A stretch of 37,008 bases of DNA from an uncultured Solirubrobacterales bacterium. Lineage in GTDB: Bacteria > Actinomycetota > Thermoleophilia > Solirubrobacterales > 70-9. This document shows positions 1 to 7,894 of the stretch, one piece after another; position 1 is the first letter of the stretch, and each line of letters opens with the position of its first letter. The translations under genes and the position numbers were made by a program. The notes below the pieces were generated by a model that was not told where the DNA came from, made no database searches, and saw nothing but the letters and a program-made list of their open reading frames with translations. The DNA is taken from positions 1 through 37,008 of the forward strand of contig CAJAIJ010000016.1 of the NCBI GenBank assembly GCA_903939845.1. The letters run 5' to 3'.

Positions 1-207
1 GAACTGGCAGAGGTCGTTCGCAACCTCGCGCTGAGGGAGATGGAGAAGGGTCTTTCCACGGGCGAGAAGCAGATGTACACCCGGGCGAAGAAGATCCTCG
101 CCTCGGAGTTCATGTACGCGCTGGAAAAGGACGAGGAGGGTGCTGAGGAATACCTCGACAACCTCCTCGAGGAGCGGTTCCAGGCCTCGGTCGCGGCCTC
201 GGCCTGA
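1..207 (+). CDS. carD: CarD-family transcription regulator, C-terminal part
   Basis: Open from the first base in frame 1 to a TGA at 205-207; 68 codons are visible. The sequence has the helical C-terminal domain pattern of CarD/CdnL proteins: ELAEVVRNLALRE, then LSTGEKQMYTRAKKIL, then an acidic stretch ending in an LDNLLEERF-type helix. In this family the N-terminal Tudor-like domain binds the RNA polymerase beta subunit and the C-terminal helices contact the upstream edge of the promoter bubble, stabilising open complexes. The N-terminal domain lies outside the window. Placement 14 bp before ispD matches the carD-ispD-ispF order known from mycobacteria, which supports the call. Mostly family knowledge plus visible motifs. 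Confidence 0.85.
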   Translation, partial: ELAEVVRNLALREMEKGLSTGEKQMYTRAKKILASEFMYALEKDEEGAEEYLDNLLEERFQASVAASA

Positions 208-221
208 CCGAACCCGACCAG

Positions 222-941
222 GTGAGCACTTCCCGGCCTTCCGAGGAGGCTGTGGCGACGGCGATCATCGTCGCCGCAGGCTCCGGGGAGCGCCTCGGGG
301 CAGGCGGTCCGAAGGCGCTGGTGGAGGTGGCCGGAAGGCCGATGTACGAATGGTCGGTCATTGCCTGCGAAGACTCGAGCAGGATCGAACGAACCGTTCT
401 TGCAGTACCTCCCGGTGAGGCCGAGTCGTTCACCGTGGCGGCCGCCGTGGTCGTCGAGGGTGGTGCCACCCGGTCGGAGTCGGTTGCGGCCGGTCTCGAG
501 GTCGCAGAGAGCGACATCGTCGTCATCCACGATGCGGCCCGGCCGATGGTCACCCCTGAGCTCTTCGACGCAGCGATCTCGGCCCTCGCCGGTGATCCCG
601 ATCTCGACGGTGTGATCGTTGCGGCCCCGGTCAGCGACACGGTCAAGCAGGTGGGGCCCGATGGACTCGTCAGCCGGACCCTCGATCGTTCGGAGCTGAT
701 GGCTGCACGGACACCCCAGGTGTTCCGGCGCGAAGCCCTGGTGAAGGCCTTCGCAGGGGGGGATCTTGCCTCGGCCACCGACGACGCCTCCCTCGTCGAG
801 GCCGCCGGAGGCAGGGTCGCTGCGATCGAGCTCCCGGGTCCCAACCCGAAGGTCACCTGGCCGACCGACCTCGACGTGGTCGAGGCCCTGTTCGCACGAA
901 GCCGGGGGCGGGTGCCAGACTGGAGAGTGCGGGGATGCTGA
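222..941 (+). CDS. ispD: 2-C-methyl-D-erythritol 4-phosphate cytidylyltransferase
   Basis: 239 aa, the usual IspD length. Third step of the MEP isoprenoid pathway in the cytosol: CTP plus MEP gives CDP-methylerythritol. Visible motifs are the nucleotide-binding loop AAGSGERLGAGGPKAL (about residues 18-33), GGATRSESV (80-88), HDAARP (103-108), RTPQVF, and a C-terminal NPKVTWPTDL segment. The GTG at 222 gives about ten residues ahead of the first beta strand; an ATG/GTG nearer the IIVAAGSG strand is not available, so I kept it. The end overlaps the following PHP gene by 7 bp, so translation is probably coupled. ispF follows one gene later, as expected for this pathway. Confidence 0.95.
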   Translation: MSTSRPSEEAVATAIIVAAGSGERLGAGGPKALVEVAGRPMYEWSVIACEDSSRIERTVLAVPPGEAESFTVAAAVVVEGGATRSESVAAGLEVAESDIVVIHDAARPMVTPELFDAAISALAGDPDLDGVIVAAPVSDTVKQVGPDGLVSRTLDRSELMAARTPQVFRREALVKAFAGGDLASATDDASLVEAAGGRVAAIELPGPNPKVTWPTDLDVVEALFARSRGRVPDWRVRGC

Positions 942-1777
942 CCGACTACCACCTACATCTGAGGCCCGATGCGATCGAGGCGACACCCGAGGCCCATTTC
1001 ACCGATGAAAGGCTCGGGCAGTACCTGGAAGTGGCCCACCGGGTCGGCATCGGCGAGATCGGCATCACCGAGCACATCTATCGATTCACTCAGGCGCTCG
1101 AAGTCTGGGACCACCCCTTCTGGCAGGAGTGGGCGCTCGACGACATCGACGCCTACTGTGACTTTCTGGCTTCCGGCCCGGTTCGCTGCGGGATAGAGGC
1201 CGATTTCGTCCCTGGCAGGGAGGAGGCGCTCTCGGAGCTGCTTGGGTCCCGGCCCTTCGATTACGTGATCGGTTCGGTCCACTTCCTCGGCGACAGGTCG
1301 CTCGACACTGAGCAGTTCACGATCTGGGATGAACGTGGCGATCCGGAAGAAATCTGGAGGCGCTACTTCGAGGCGATCGCCGATGCTGCCCGATCGGGCC
1401 TCTTCGACATCATCGCCCACCCCGATCTGGTCAAGGTCTGGGGCCGGGCGGAGCGGGTTCCGGGAGGCGATCTCGCCCCCTTCTACGAGCCCGCGGTCGA
1501 GGCGATCGCAGAGTCCGGAGTCGCGGTCGAGGTCTCGACCGCCGGTTTGAGGAAATCGGTCGGGGAGATATATCCCTCCGACCGATTCATGGAGATGTGC
1601 GTGGAAGCCGGAGCCTGCTTCGCCCTCTCCTCCGATGCCCACGAACCCGACCAGGTCGGGTATCGATATGACGAGGCCCTTGCATTTCTGGATCGGCATG
1701 GGGTCGACCGGCTGGCCGTGTTCGAGTCCCGGAGTCGGAGACTGGTCTCCCTCGAGGGCGAGGAGGTCCTCTCGTGA
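935..1777 (+). CDS. PHP-domain phosphatase, histidinol-phosphatase (HisK/HisJ) type
   Basis: 280 aa. The PHP metal-binding signature is visible: DYHLHLRPDA at residues 4-13 (H6, H8), GITEHIYRF in the second motif, the EADFVPGREE and GSVHFLGD segments, a DIIAHPDLVKVWG motif and a final SSDAHEPDQVG. PHP enzymes of this length and motif pattern usually dephosphorylate L-histidinol phosphate, but the family also includes other phosphoesterases. It overlaps ispD by 7 bp and ispF by 4 bp (GTGA at 1774-1777), so it is locked into the isoprenoid operon. That context does not fit histidine synthesis especially well; the substrate is therefore uncertain although the fold is clear. Confidence 0.85.
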   Translation: MLTDYHLHLRPDAIEATPEAHFTDERLGQYLEVAHRVGIGEIGITEHIYRFTQALEVWDHPFWQEWALDDIDAYCDFLASGPVRCGIEADFVPGREEALSELLGSRPFDYVIGSVHFLGDRSLDTEQFTIWDERGDPEEIWRRYFEAIADAARSGLFDIIAHPDLVKVWGRAERVPGGDLAPFYEPAVEAIAESGVAVEVSTAGLRKSVGEIYPSDRFMEMCVEAGACFALSSDAHEPDQVGYRYDEALAFLDRHGVDRLAVFESRSRRLVSLEGEEVLS

Positions 1778-2235
1778 CGGTTGCAGTAGGAATCGGCTAT
1801 GACAGCCACCGGTTCGAGGACGGACGCCGCCTCGTCCTGGGCGGGGTCGAGATACCCCATGAGAGGGGCCTGGCCGGACACTCCGACGCCGATGTCCTCG
1901 CTCACGCGATTACGGACGCACTCCTCGGAGCTGCAGGGCTTGGGGACATAGGGACCCACTTCCCGGACACGGATCCGGCCTATCGCGATGCCCCGTCGCT
2001 CGATTTCCTCCGGACCGCAATCGGGATGGCCGGCGGCACGATCGTGAACATCGATGCGACCCTCATCTGCGAAGAGCCCAGACTCGGACCCCACCGGGCC
2101 GAGATAGAGGCCTCCGTCACCGGGGTCACCGGGTCCAGGTTCAACCTCAAGGCGACCACCAACGAGGGGATGGGGTGGATCGGCAGGGGTGAAGGCATGG
2201 CCTGTATGGCCGTCGTGTCGCTGGAGCTTCCGTGA
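1774..2235 (+). CDS. ispF: 2-C-methyl-D-erythritol 2,4-cyclodiphosphate synthase
   Basis: 153 aa, normal for IspF. It closes CDP-ME 2-phosphate to the cyclic diphosphate in the MEP pathway and works as a homotrimer with a metal ion. Metal ligands are visible as YDSH (D10, H12) and H44 in HSDADVLAHAI; the C-terminal KATTNEGMGWIG stretch is the conserved substrate/CMP region. GTG start at 1774 overlaps the previous stop. The downstream acyl-CoA synthetase gene begins inside its stop (GTGA, 2232-2235), so at least four genes form one tightly coupled operon. Confidence 0.96.
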   Translation: MTVAVGIGYDSHRFEDGRRLVLGGVEIPHERGLAGHSDADVLAHAITDALLGAAGLGDIGTHFPDTDPAYRDAPSLDFLRTAIGMAGGTIVNIDATLICEEPRLGPHRAEIEASVTGVTGSRFNLKATTNEGMGWIGRGEGMACMAVVSLELP

Positions 2236-3887
2236 GCGGCAGATCCGAGCGAAGGTCATCGCCGACGGCGATGCCGCTGGCCCTTCTCGACCGGGTCAGG
2301 GGTGACGTCGCCGACCGGGTCTTCGAGGTCGGCGTCCTGCGCAGGGCCGGCATCCTCGGGCCATCGCGGCCGGACCGGACCGTGAGAGTCCTGAAAGAGC
2401 TGGCCACTGGAGGAACCACACCGGCTGCCGCGATTCGTATAGCCGCGATCAAGTACCCCGATTCCGAGTTCATCGTCGACCCCAGGGGAGCTCTCACCTT
2501 CGCCGAGGTGGACCGCAGGACCGATTCCCTGGCCGCATCGTTCCAGCAGATGGGATTGGGGGAGGGCGACTCGATCGCGATCATGTGCCGGAACCACCGG
2601 GGGTTCATCGAGGCGATGCTGGCGGCATCGAAGGCCGGAGTCGCCGCGATCTTCCTGAACACGATGTTCTCGGGCCCCCAACTGGTCGAGGTCGTCTCTT
2701 CGGAGGGCGCATCTGCGGTCGTGCATGACGCCGAATTCGCAGATCTGATCGCCGGCCTCCCCGACCATGTCGTGACGATCCTCGCCGACGGTCCTGACGC
2801 GGAGCGCTCGCTCGATCTGATGATCGCGGATCCATACTCCGACCTGGTCGCTCCGCGCAGCAAGAACACACGATTCATCATCCTCACCTCCGGAACCACC
2901 GGAACGCCGAAGGGAGCGAGGCGCTCGAGCCCGAAGGGACTCGGACCGATCGCCGGCCTGCTCGATCGCATTCCCCACCGGTCGGGCGAGACGATGGTCG
3001 TCGCGGCACCGCTGTTCCACTCGTGGGGTTTCGTCAACGCGATCCTGGGACTCACCCTGGGCGCCCGCCTCGTCCTCGACGGCCGATTCGATCCGGCCCG
3101 CACAATGGAGCTGGTCGAGAGCCACCGTGCCGAGGTGCTGGTCGCCGTACCGGTGATGCTGCAGAGGATCCTCGAGTTCGATCGGGACAGCCGCCTCGAC
3201 GTCTCGCCGGGAGTGCTCGAGATAACGACGCTGTCCGGCTCGGCCCTTCCGGGTGACCTTGCCACCCGATGGATGGATCGATTCGGCGACAATCTCTACA
3301 GCCTCTACGGGTCGACCGAGGTCGCATTCGTCTCGATCGCGGGCCCGGACGAACTCCGCCACGATCCGTCCACGGCTGGCCGGCCTCCCCGGGGAACCGA
3401 CGTGCGGCTGCTCGACGACCACTCGGACGAGGTGCCACCGGGTTCCACCGGCCGGATCTTCGTCCGGACCGGCATGGCCTTCGAGGGTTACACGGGTGGT
3501 GCGGACAAGGAGAGGATCGATGGTTTCGTCTCCTCCGGTGATGTCGGTCACTTCGACGGCGAGGGACTCCTCTTCGTCGACGGGCGTGATGACGAGATGA
3601 TCGTCTCGGGCGGAGAGAACGTGTTTCCGGCCGAGGTAGAGGACGCGATCGCCCGCATGGAAGGGGTGATCGAAGTCGCCGTGATCGGGGCAGAGGACGA
3701 AAAGTTCGGGCAGGCTCTGGTGGCCTGGGTCGTAGTCGACGGCAATTCCGCCCCCGACGAGGCCGAAGTCAGGGCCCATGTGAAGGAGAACCTCGCATCC
3801 TTCAAGGCACCACGCGATGTCTTCTTCATCGACCGTCTGCCACGAAATGCGACCGGAAAAGTGCTGAAAAGGGAGCTGAACCCCTAG
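2232..3887 (+). CDS. Acyl-CoA synthetase (AMP-binding, FadD-like)
   Basis: 551 aa ANL-superfamily enzyme: activates a carboxylic acid with ATP to acyl-AMP and transfers it to CoA. Visible motifs are the phosphate-binding loop TSGTTGTPKG (near residue 219), the LYGSTE motif (near 358), the hinge region SSGDVGHFDGEGLLFVDGRD, GGENVFPAEVE, and a C-terminal PRNATGKVLKREL carrying the catalytic lysine. Both the large N-terminal and small C-terminal domains are complete. No signal peptide or membrane segment is apparent. GTG start overlaps ispF by 4 bp. The acid substrate cannot be read from the sequence; long- or medium-chain fatty acids are likeliest. Its place in an isoprenoid operon is unusual, and the beta-oxidation genes near 19-21 kb are not adjacent. 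Confidence 0.9.
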   Translation: MSGRSERRSSPTAMPLALLDRVRGDVADRVFEVGVLRRAGILGPSRPDRTVRVLKELATGGTTPAAAIRIAAIKYPDSEFIVDPRGALTFAEVDRRTDSLAASFQQMGLGEGDSIAIMCRNHRGFIEAMLAASKAGVAAIFLNTMFSGPQLVEVVSSEGASAVVHDAEFADLIAGLPDHVVTILADGPDAERSLDLMIADPYSDLVAPRSKNTRFIILTSGTTGTPKGARRSSPKGLGPIAGLLDRIPHRSGETMVVAAPLFHSWGFVNAILGLTLGARLVLDGRFDPARTMELVESHRAEVLVAVPVMLQRILEFDRDSRLDVSPGVLEITTLSGSALPGDLATRWMDRFGDNLYSLYGSTEVAFVSIAGPDELRHDPSTAGRPPRGTDVRLLDDHSDEVPPGSTGRIFVRTGMAFEGYTGGADKERIDGFVSSGDVGHFDGEGLLFVDGRDDEMIVSGGENVFPAEVEDAIARMEGVIEVAVIGAEDEKFGQALVAWVVVDGNSAPDEAEVRAHVKENLASFKAPRDVFFIDRLPRNATGKVLKRELNP

Positions 3888-3904
3888 AACGCCGCGGTTG
3901 TCGG

Positions 3905-3910
3905 TAGTTT
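3905..3910 (+). promoter_or_regulatory. Candidate -10 hexamer for a leaderless transcript (TAGTTT)
   Basis: TAGTTT ends 10 nt before the ATG at 3921. There is no convincing ribosome-binding site, so the message probably starts at or next to the start codon. It is one of six TAGnnT elements at this spacing in the window. The -35 region is not recognisable. Confidence 0.45.
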
Positions 3911-3920
3911 TTCATGCAGG

Positions 3921-5489
3921 ATGAGCGACCCCAGCCCTTCCAGCGCCGAGGGTACGGCCAACAGCGCTAACGGCCTGCCGGAGGACCTGAGGCCGGTAGA
4001 AGAGGCCTCTTCGAAGGTCGCTGCCCGCTTCGAGGCCTATGTGAAGGAACTCGACCAGCGGGAAGCCAAGGCCCGTGAGGCCGAGATCGCTGCCCGCGAG
4101 GCCGAACTGAAGGCCCTACAGACCGCCCGTGAAGCCCTGGCCGAGGCCAGGAAGATGGAAGAGAGGGCCGCAAGGGCAGAGGCCGAGTCGGCGCTGGTCG
4201 ACGAGCGGATCGAACGGGTGAAGGCAGAGGCCGCCAGAGAGACGGCCGAGGCCCGGGAGGAGATCAAGCAGAAGGCCAAGGAGACTCTCGCCAAGCTGAG
4301 CGACGAAGCTCGCAAGAAGATCGAGTCGGCCCAGAAGGTGCGCGACCAGGCGAAGGAGCGGGTCGCCGCGGTCGAAGAGAAGGAAGCGACTTTCGGTGCC
4401 GAGAAGACCCGCCTCGAGGAAGAGCTGGCGAAGGCCAGGGATGAACTCGAGCGCGAGAGGGCGAGCCGTGAGGAGGCGCTCGGAAAGGTTGCCGCCGAAG
4501 GCGAGGAGAGACTTGCCGCCCGGACGCGCCAGCTCGAAGAGACCACCGAAAGGCTCGTCAAGGACGCCCGGGAGGCCACCCTCAGGGAGGGCAACCAGCG
4601 CGTCGCCGAGCTGGTCGAGGAGGCTCGCAAGGCAGACCAGCGGGCATCGGCGGCAGAGGCCCACGCGACCGAATTCGAGCAGAAGGCCCGTCAGCAGGTC
4701 GAGAACATGCAGGCCGAGATCGAGCGAAGGGTGATGGAGGGGACCGAACAGGTCCGTCGCGAGGCCGAGCAGCGCGTCGAGCAGTTGATCGACCAGTTCA
4801 CCCGCGAGGCCGAGGAGCAGGCGAAGAAGCACACCGACGAGCGGCTCTGGGATCAGGAGCAGCACAGGCAGCGCGAGACCGATCTCCAGACCGATCTCGA
4901 TCGGGTCGCCGCCGAGCTCGACCAGTCACGGGCCAGGGAGGAGGCGACCAGCGCCGCCCTCAAGGCCAGGGAGGAAGGCCTGCAGGCCGCCCAGGCGACC
5001 GCTCCGATCTGGGAGCGGGCAGAGATCGATCGCCGGGTCATGGAAGAGACCGAGCGGATCCGACGTGAGGCCGAGGAGCGTGTCCAGCAGTTGATCGAGC
5101 GTCTGAGCGGCGACGTCGAGAAGGACGCCCGCGAGAGGGCCCAGCTCAGGCTCGAGGAAGAGGACCGCAGGATCAGGGAAGAGGCAGAGCGGCGGGCAGA
5201 AGCTGCCCGTATTGCGGCGGAGGAGTCGGTTCGGGCCGAAGCTGAACGGGTTCGACGCGAGGCCCTCGACCTGGTCGAGGAGACGGCGCCCGACTGGGAG
5301 AGGAATGCGCCTGCACCCGAGCCGGAAGCTCCCCCGGTAGAGCCTTCCGCACCCCCTTCAGGGCAGGGTGATGAGCCGACCCCGGGATCGACGCTCGGTC
5401 CGGCCGGAACGCCCGGTGAGGACACCGGTTCCAGGCGCTCGCGCAGGCCTCGTGGTGGCCCGGGTTCGGGCGGCTACCGCACCTTCTAG
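3921..5489 (+). CDS. Long coiled-coil protein with basic Gly-rich tail, unknown function
   Basis: 522 aa. After a Ser-rich start of about 25 residues, residues 30-455 are almost continuous Glu/Lys/Arg/Ala heptads with no proline, so a long coiled coil is very likely. Two segments about 102 residues apart are near copies: ERRVMEGTEQVRREAEQR and DRRVMEETERIRREAEER, with coding starts near 4720 and 5026, which suggests an internal duplication. The last 70 residues switch to a Pro-rich linker and a basic RRSRRPRGG tail. No signal peptide or membrane helix is visible. It lies between the isp operon and cysS with its own candidate promoter. A cytoskeletal or nucleoid/polar scaffold role would fit the composition, but I do not recognise the family. 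Confidence 0.8.
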   Translation: MSDPSPSSAEGTANSANGLPEDLRPVEEASSKVAARFEAYVKELDQREAKAREAEIAAREAELKALQTAREALAEARKMEERAARAEAESALVDERIERVKAEAARETAEAREEIKQKAKETLAKLSDEARKKIESAQKVRDQAKERVAAVEEKEATFGAEKTRLEEELAKARDELERERASREEALGKVAAEGEERLAARTRQLEETTERLVKDAREATLREGNQRVAELVEEARKADQRASAAEAHATEFEQKARQQVENMQAEIERRVMEGTEQVRREAEQRVEQLIDQFTREAEEQAKKHTDERLWDQEQHRQRETDLQTDLDRVAAELDQSRAREEATSAALKAREEGLQAAQATAPIWERAEIDRRVMEETERIRREAEERVQQLIERLSGDVEKDARERAQLRLEEEDRRIREEAERRAEAARIAAEESVRAEAERVRREALDLVEETAPDWERNAPAPEPEAPPVEPSAPPSGQGDEPTPGSTLGPAGTPGEDTGSRRSRRPRGGPGSGGYRTF

Positions 5490-5511
5490 GCGCAAGCTCC
5501 CGATCTGGCCT

Positions 5512-5517
5512 TAGAGT
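5512..5517 (+). promoter_or_regulatory. Candidate -10 hexamer for leaderless cysS (TAGAGT)
   Basis: TAGAGT ends 8 nt before the ATG at 5526, and no Shine-Dalgarno lies between them. This favours ATG 5526 over the in-frame TTG at 5517, which falls inside the element. Confidence 0.45.
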
Positions 5518-5525
5518 TGGCCTCG

Positions 5526-6887
5526 ATGAGAGAGGTCGCGGTCAAGGACACCATGAGCGGCGAACGCCGCCCGATTCCCCCGGAAGCGCCCGTGGGAATC
5601 TACGCCTGCGGCCCGACCGTCTACTCGAGGATCCACATCGGCAACGCTCGGCCCTTCGTGGTCTTCTCCCTGTTCTCGAGATTTCTGAAGAGCGAGGGCT
5701 ACGAAGTCAAGCTGGTGGTCAACGTCACAGACGTCAACGACAAGATCTATACGGCCGCTGCAGACGCAGGGATCCCGTCCGCGGAGCTCGCCGCAGGAAT
5801 GACCGAGGCCTACTTCGAGGACACCGATCGCCTCGGGCTGGGCAGGCCCGACGCAGAACCTCTGGCCACTGCCACGATCGGGCCGATCATCGATCTGATC
5901 GCCGATCTGGTCGAGTCCGGTCACGCCTACGAGTCCGGCGGGGACGTCTATTTCGCGGTTCGCTCGTTCGATGAATACGGAAAGCTCTCTCACCGGCCGA
6001 CCGAAGAGATGGAACAGGGTGAGGACGATTCGGGATCGCTCAAGCGTGATCCGCTCGACTTCGCCCTCTGGAAGGCTCACAAGGAGGGAGAGGACACCTT
6101 CTGGGAGTCTCCCTGGGGTCCCGGAAGGCCTGGCTGGCACATCGAGTGCTCGGCGATGGCCGAGCAGGAGGTCGGCTCCCTTCCCCTGACCATCCACGGG
6201 GGCGGATCCGACCTCGTCTTTCCCCACCATGAGAACGAGACCGCACAGTCAGAGGCCGCCCGGGGCCTTCCATTCGCCTCGATCTGGATGCACAACGGGA
6301 TGATCGAGACCGACGCCGAGAAGATGTCGAAGTCCGAGGGCAACATCTTCCAGCTCTCCGAGGCTCTCGACCGGTTCGGCCGCGAAGCCGTCGTCTCCTA
6401 TCTCGTCTCGGGTCACTACCGCCAGCCACTCGCCTTCAGCGAGGAGATCCTCGAGGAGGCGGCCGCCCGCAATCAGCGGATCAGGAACTTCATGCGTACC
6501 GCTCCGGAAGCGGGCGAGTCCGAACTGGACGAGTCCTCGGCCTCGTCGCTCGAGCGGTTCCGCGAGGCACTTGCCGACGACTTCAACACACCGAAGGCCC
6601 TCTCCGAGCTCTTCGATCTGATCCGGACCGCCAATCAGGGTTCCGCCCCGGGAGCCACCACCGCCGTCGCACGCATGCTCGACCTCCTGGGGCTCTCCTC
6701 TCTCGCCGAGTCGGACGAGTCCGGTCCCGATGCCGAGGCGCTCGAACTCCTGGCTGCCCGGGAGGCCGCTCGCGCCGATCGCGACTTCGATGAGGCCGAC
6801 CGTCTCAGGGATGTTCTCGCCGGGATGGGCTGGGAGGTGAGGGACGGGCCGGAAGGAGCCTCCCTCGTGCCCGGACAGGCCAGTTGA
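5526..6887 (+). CDS. cysS: Cysteinyl-tRNA synthetase
   Basis: 453 aa class I aminoacyl-tRNA synthetase that charges tRNA-Cys. Visible are YACGPTVYSRIHIGNARPF with the HIGN form of the HIGH motif (about residue 37), the zinc/cysteine-binding stretch GWHIECSAMA, the GGGSDLVFPHHENE motif and KMSKSEGN (near 265). The C-terminal domain has ADDFNTPKAL and the REAARADRDFDEADRLRD helix typical of CysS. Length is normal. I chose ATG 5526 because the TTG 9 bp upstream adds only three residues and lies in the putative -10 element. The stop overlaps the rlmB start (TTGA). The cysS-rlmB pairing is conserved in both Actinobacteria and Firmicutes. Confidence 0.96.
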   Translation: MREVAVKDTMSGERRPIPPEAPVGIYACGPTVYSRIHIGNARPFVVFSLFSRFLKSEGYEVKLVVNVTDVNDKIYTAAADAGIPSAELAAGMTEAYFEDTDRLGLGRPDAEPLATATIGPIIDLIADLVESGHAYESGGDVYFAVRSFDEYGKLSHRPTEEMEQGEDDSGSLKRDPLDFALWKAHKEGEDTFWESPWGPGRPGWHIECSAMAEQEVGSLPLTIHGGGSDLVFPHHENETAQSEAARGLPFASIWMHNGMIETDAEKMSKSEGNIFQLSEALDRFGREAVVSYLVSGHYRQPLAFSEEILEEAAARNQRIRNFMRTAPEAGESELDESSASSLERFREALADDFNTPKALSELFDLIRTANQGSAPGATTAVARMLDLLGLSSLAESDESGPDAEALELLAAREAARADRDFDEADRLRDVLAGMGWEVRDGPEGASLVPGQAS

Positions 6888-7549
6888 CCGCGGATACGGA
6901 GTTCATCTACGGCGTCCGTCCGGTCGAGGAGGCGATCGCCGGCCCAGGACGGGTCCACCGGGTCCTGAGGGCACCCGACACCTCTGCATCGGAGTTGGAA
7001 CGACTCGCGGGCTCTCCGGACCATCAGGGAGTCGTTGCCGAGGTGGATCCCTTCGAATACGGCGACGGGCAGGCAATCCTCGGTGAAGGCGATGCCCTGA
7101 TCGTCGTCCTCGACCAGATCCAGGATCCGAGGAACCTCGGGGCCGTTTGTCGCTCCGCAGAGGCCGCCGGTGCCCGGGCGGTGGTCATTCCCGACCGTCG
7201 TGCAGCTTCCGTCACCCCGGCGGCCCGCAAGGCTTCGGCCGGTGCCGTCGAACACATTCCAGTCTGCCGGGTCCGGAACATCGCCGATTGGCTGGGTGGC
7301 GCCCGGGACTCCGGCTTCTGGATCTGGGGGGCAGCAGGGGAGGGAGACAACTCACCCTGGGAGACCGACCTGACCGGCCGGACCGTGCTGGTGATGGGCA
7401 CCGAGGGGAAGGGCCTTCGGCCGCGCGTGGCCTCTGCCTGTGACGGCCTGATCTCGATTCCCCAAGCCGGCAGGGTCGGCTCACTGAACGTCTCGGCTGC
7501 CGCGACCGCTCTGCTGTTCGAGGCGGTTCGCCAGCGCTCCGGCGGCTAG
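6884..7549 (+). CDS. rlmB: 23S rRNA 2'-O-ribose methyltransferase, RlmB/TrmH family
   Basis: 221 aa SpoU-type methyltransferase. N-terminal residues 1-60 resemble the small L30e-like substrate-binding domain, starting FIYGVRPVEEAI. The SPOUT domain follows with LDQIQDPRNLGAVCRSAEAAGA (motif 1, split here as LDQIQDPRNLG and AVCRSAEAAGA), VLVMGTEGKGL (motif 2) and SIPQAGRVGSLNVSAAAT (motif 3), the knotted SAM-binding site. RlmB modifies G2251-equivalent in the peptidyl-transferase centre; a tRNA target is the alternative. The TTG start at 6884 overlaps the cysS stop by 4 bp, so the two are one transcript. A GC-rich gap before sigH follows. Confidence 0.92.
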   Translation: MTADTEFIYGVRPVEEAIAGPGRVHRVLRAPDTSASELERLAGSPDHQGVVAEVDPFEYGDGQAILGEGDALIVVLDQIQDPRNLGAVCRSAEAAGARAVVIPDRRAASVTPAARKASAGAVEHIPVCRVRNIADWLGGARDSGFWIWGAAGEGDNSPWETDLTGRTVLVMGTEGKGLRPRVASACDGLISIPQAGRVGSLNVSAAATALLFEAVRQRSGG

Positions 7550-7574
7550 GACCGGCCCCGCAAGGGACCCCGGG

Positions 7575-7607
7575 CAGGGCCTGGGCGGCGGCTCGGCCGG
7601 GGCCCTG
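7575..7607 (+). terminator. Possible GC-rich hairpin terminator after rlmB
   Basis: CAGGGCC at 7575-7581 pairs with GGCCCTG at 7601-7607 across a 19-nt loop that is itself rich in G/C pairing options. No T-tract follows. It sits 26 bp after the rlmB stop in the 345-bp gap before sigH (7550-7894). A 61-codon open frame crossing the rest of this gap is not convincing as a gene. Confidence 0.35.
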
Positions 7608-7722
7608 TAGCAGACCCCCGGTGAAGCCTGCAAGGGACGGATACGGCTGCTCGGGCCGGATTTTCAGGGAAATCCACAAAGAGCTTTTTCCGCTTGGGAA
7701 GTGGCATCTAGGGCTGCTTATG

Positions 7723-7751
7723 GGGTGCCCGACCCCACTTTTCCGGCACCC
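7723..7751. promoter_or_regulatory. Inverted repeat just upstream of the sigH -35 box
   Basis: GGGTGCC (7723-7729) and GGCACCC (7745-7751) form a perfect 7-bp inverted repeat with 15 nt between. It ends 4 bp before the TTGACA at 7756, a typical position for an operator, although it could equally be an RNA hairpin from upstream transcription. Confidence 0.35.
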
Positions 7752-7755
7752 GGGG

Positions 7756-7783
7756 TTGACAGAACGCGGAGAATGCGTAAACT
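7756..7783 (+). promoter_or_regulatory. Housekeeping-type promoter of sigH
   Basis: TTGACA at 7756-7761 and TAAACT at 7778-7783 are separated by 16 bp, a near-consensus sigma-70 family promoter. The start site would be about 7790, leaving a leader of roughly 105 nt before the GTG at 7895. It is the best promoter in the window and, unlike most others here, drives a message with a long leader and a clear ribosome-binding site (GAGGAG, 7881-7886). Confidence 0.7.
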
Positions 7784-7797
7784 CCCGCGCCAGTCAA

Positions 7798-7844
7798 GTG
7801 TGAACCTCTACTTGAGTCTGAGGTTCACGCCGTCCATACGGCGT
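7798..7844 (+). promoter_or_regulatory. Two overlapping hairpins in the sigH leader
   Basis: Hairpin A pairs 7798-7808 with 7820-7830 (core GTGAACCTC/GAGGTTCAC, 11-nt loop, extended by a G-U and a G-C pair). Hairpin B pairs ACGCCGT (7827-7833) with ACGGCGT (7838-7844) over a four-base CCAT loop. They share bases 7827-7830, so they cannot both be complete. A palindrome GTGGCGCCAC (7858-7867) follows. This could be a leader that switches fold, but no known riboswitch class is recognised. Confidence 0.4.
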
Positions 7845-7894
7845 CCAGGGGAGGTAAGTGGCGCCACAGATCTTCTTCGAGAGGAGAACAGTCA

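Noticed and set aside
110-952. 280-codon - strand frame opposite ispD
   Set aside because: Shadow of ispD, whose motifs are complete; the antisense product is Ser/Thr/Pro filler.
4037-4865. Antisense frames opposite the coiled-coil gene (Ser- or Leu-rich)
   Set aside because: Their composition is the mirror of Glu/Arg/Ala codons on the + strand; no start signals or conserved motifs.
7621-7803. 60-codon frame in the rlmB-sigH gap
   Set aside because: It crosses the sigH promoter, has no coding character and no start signal.
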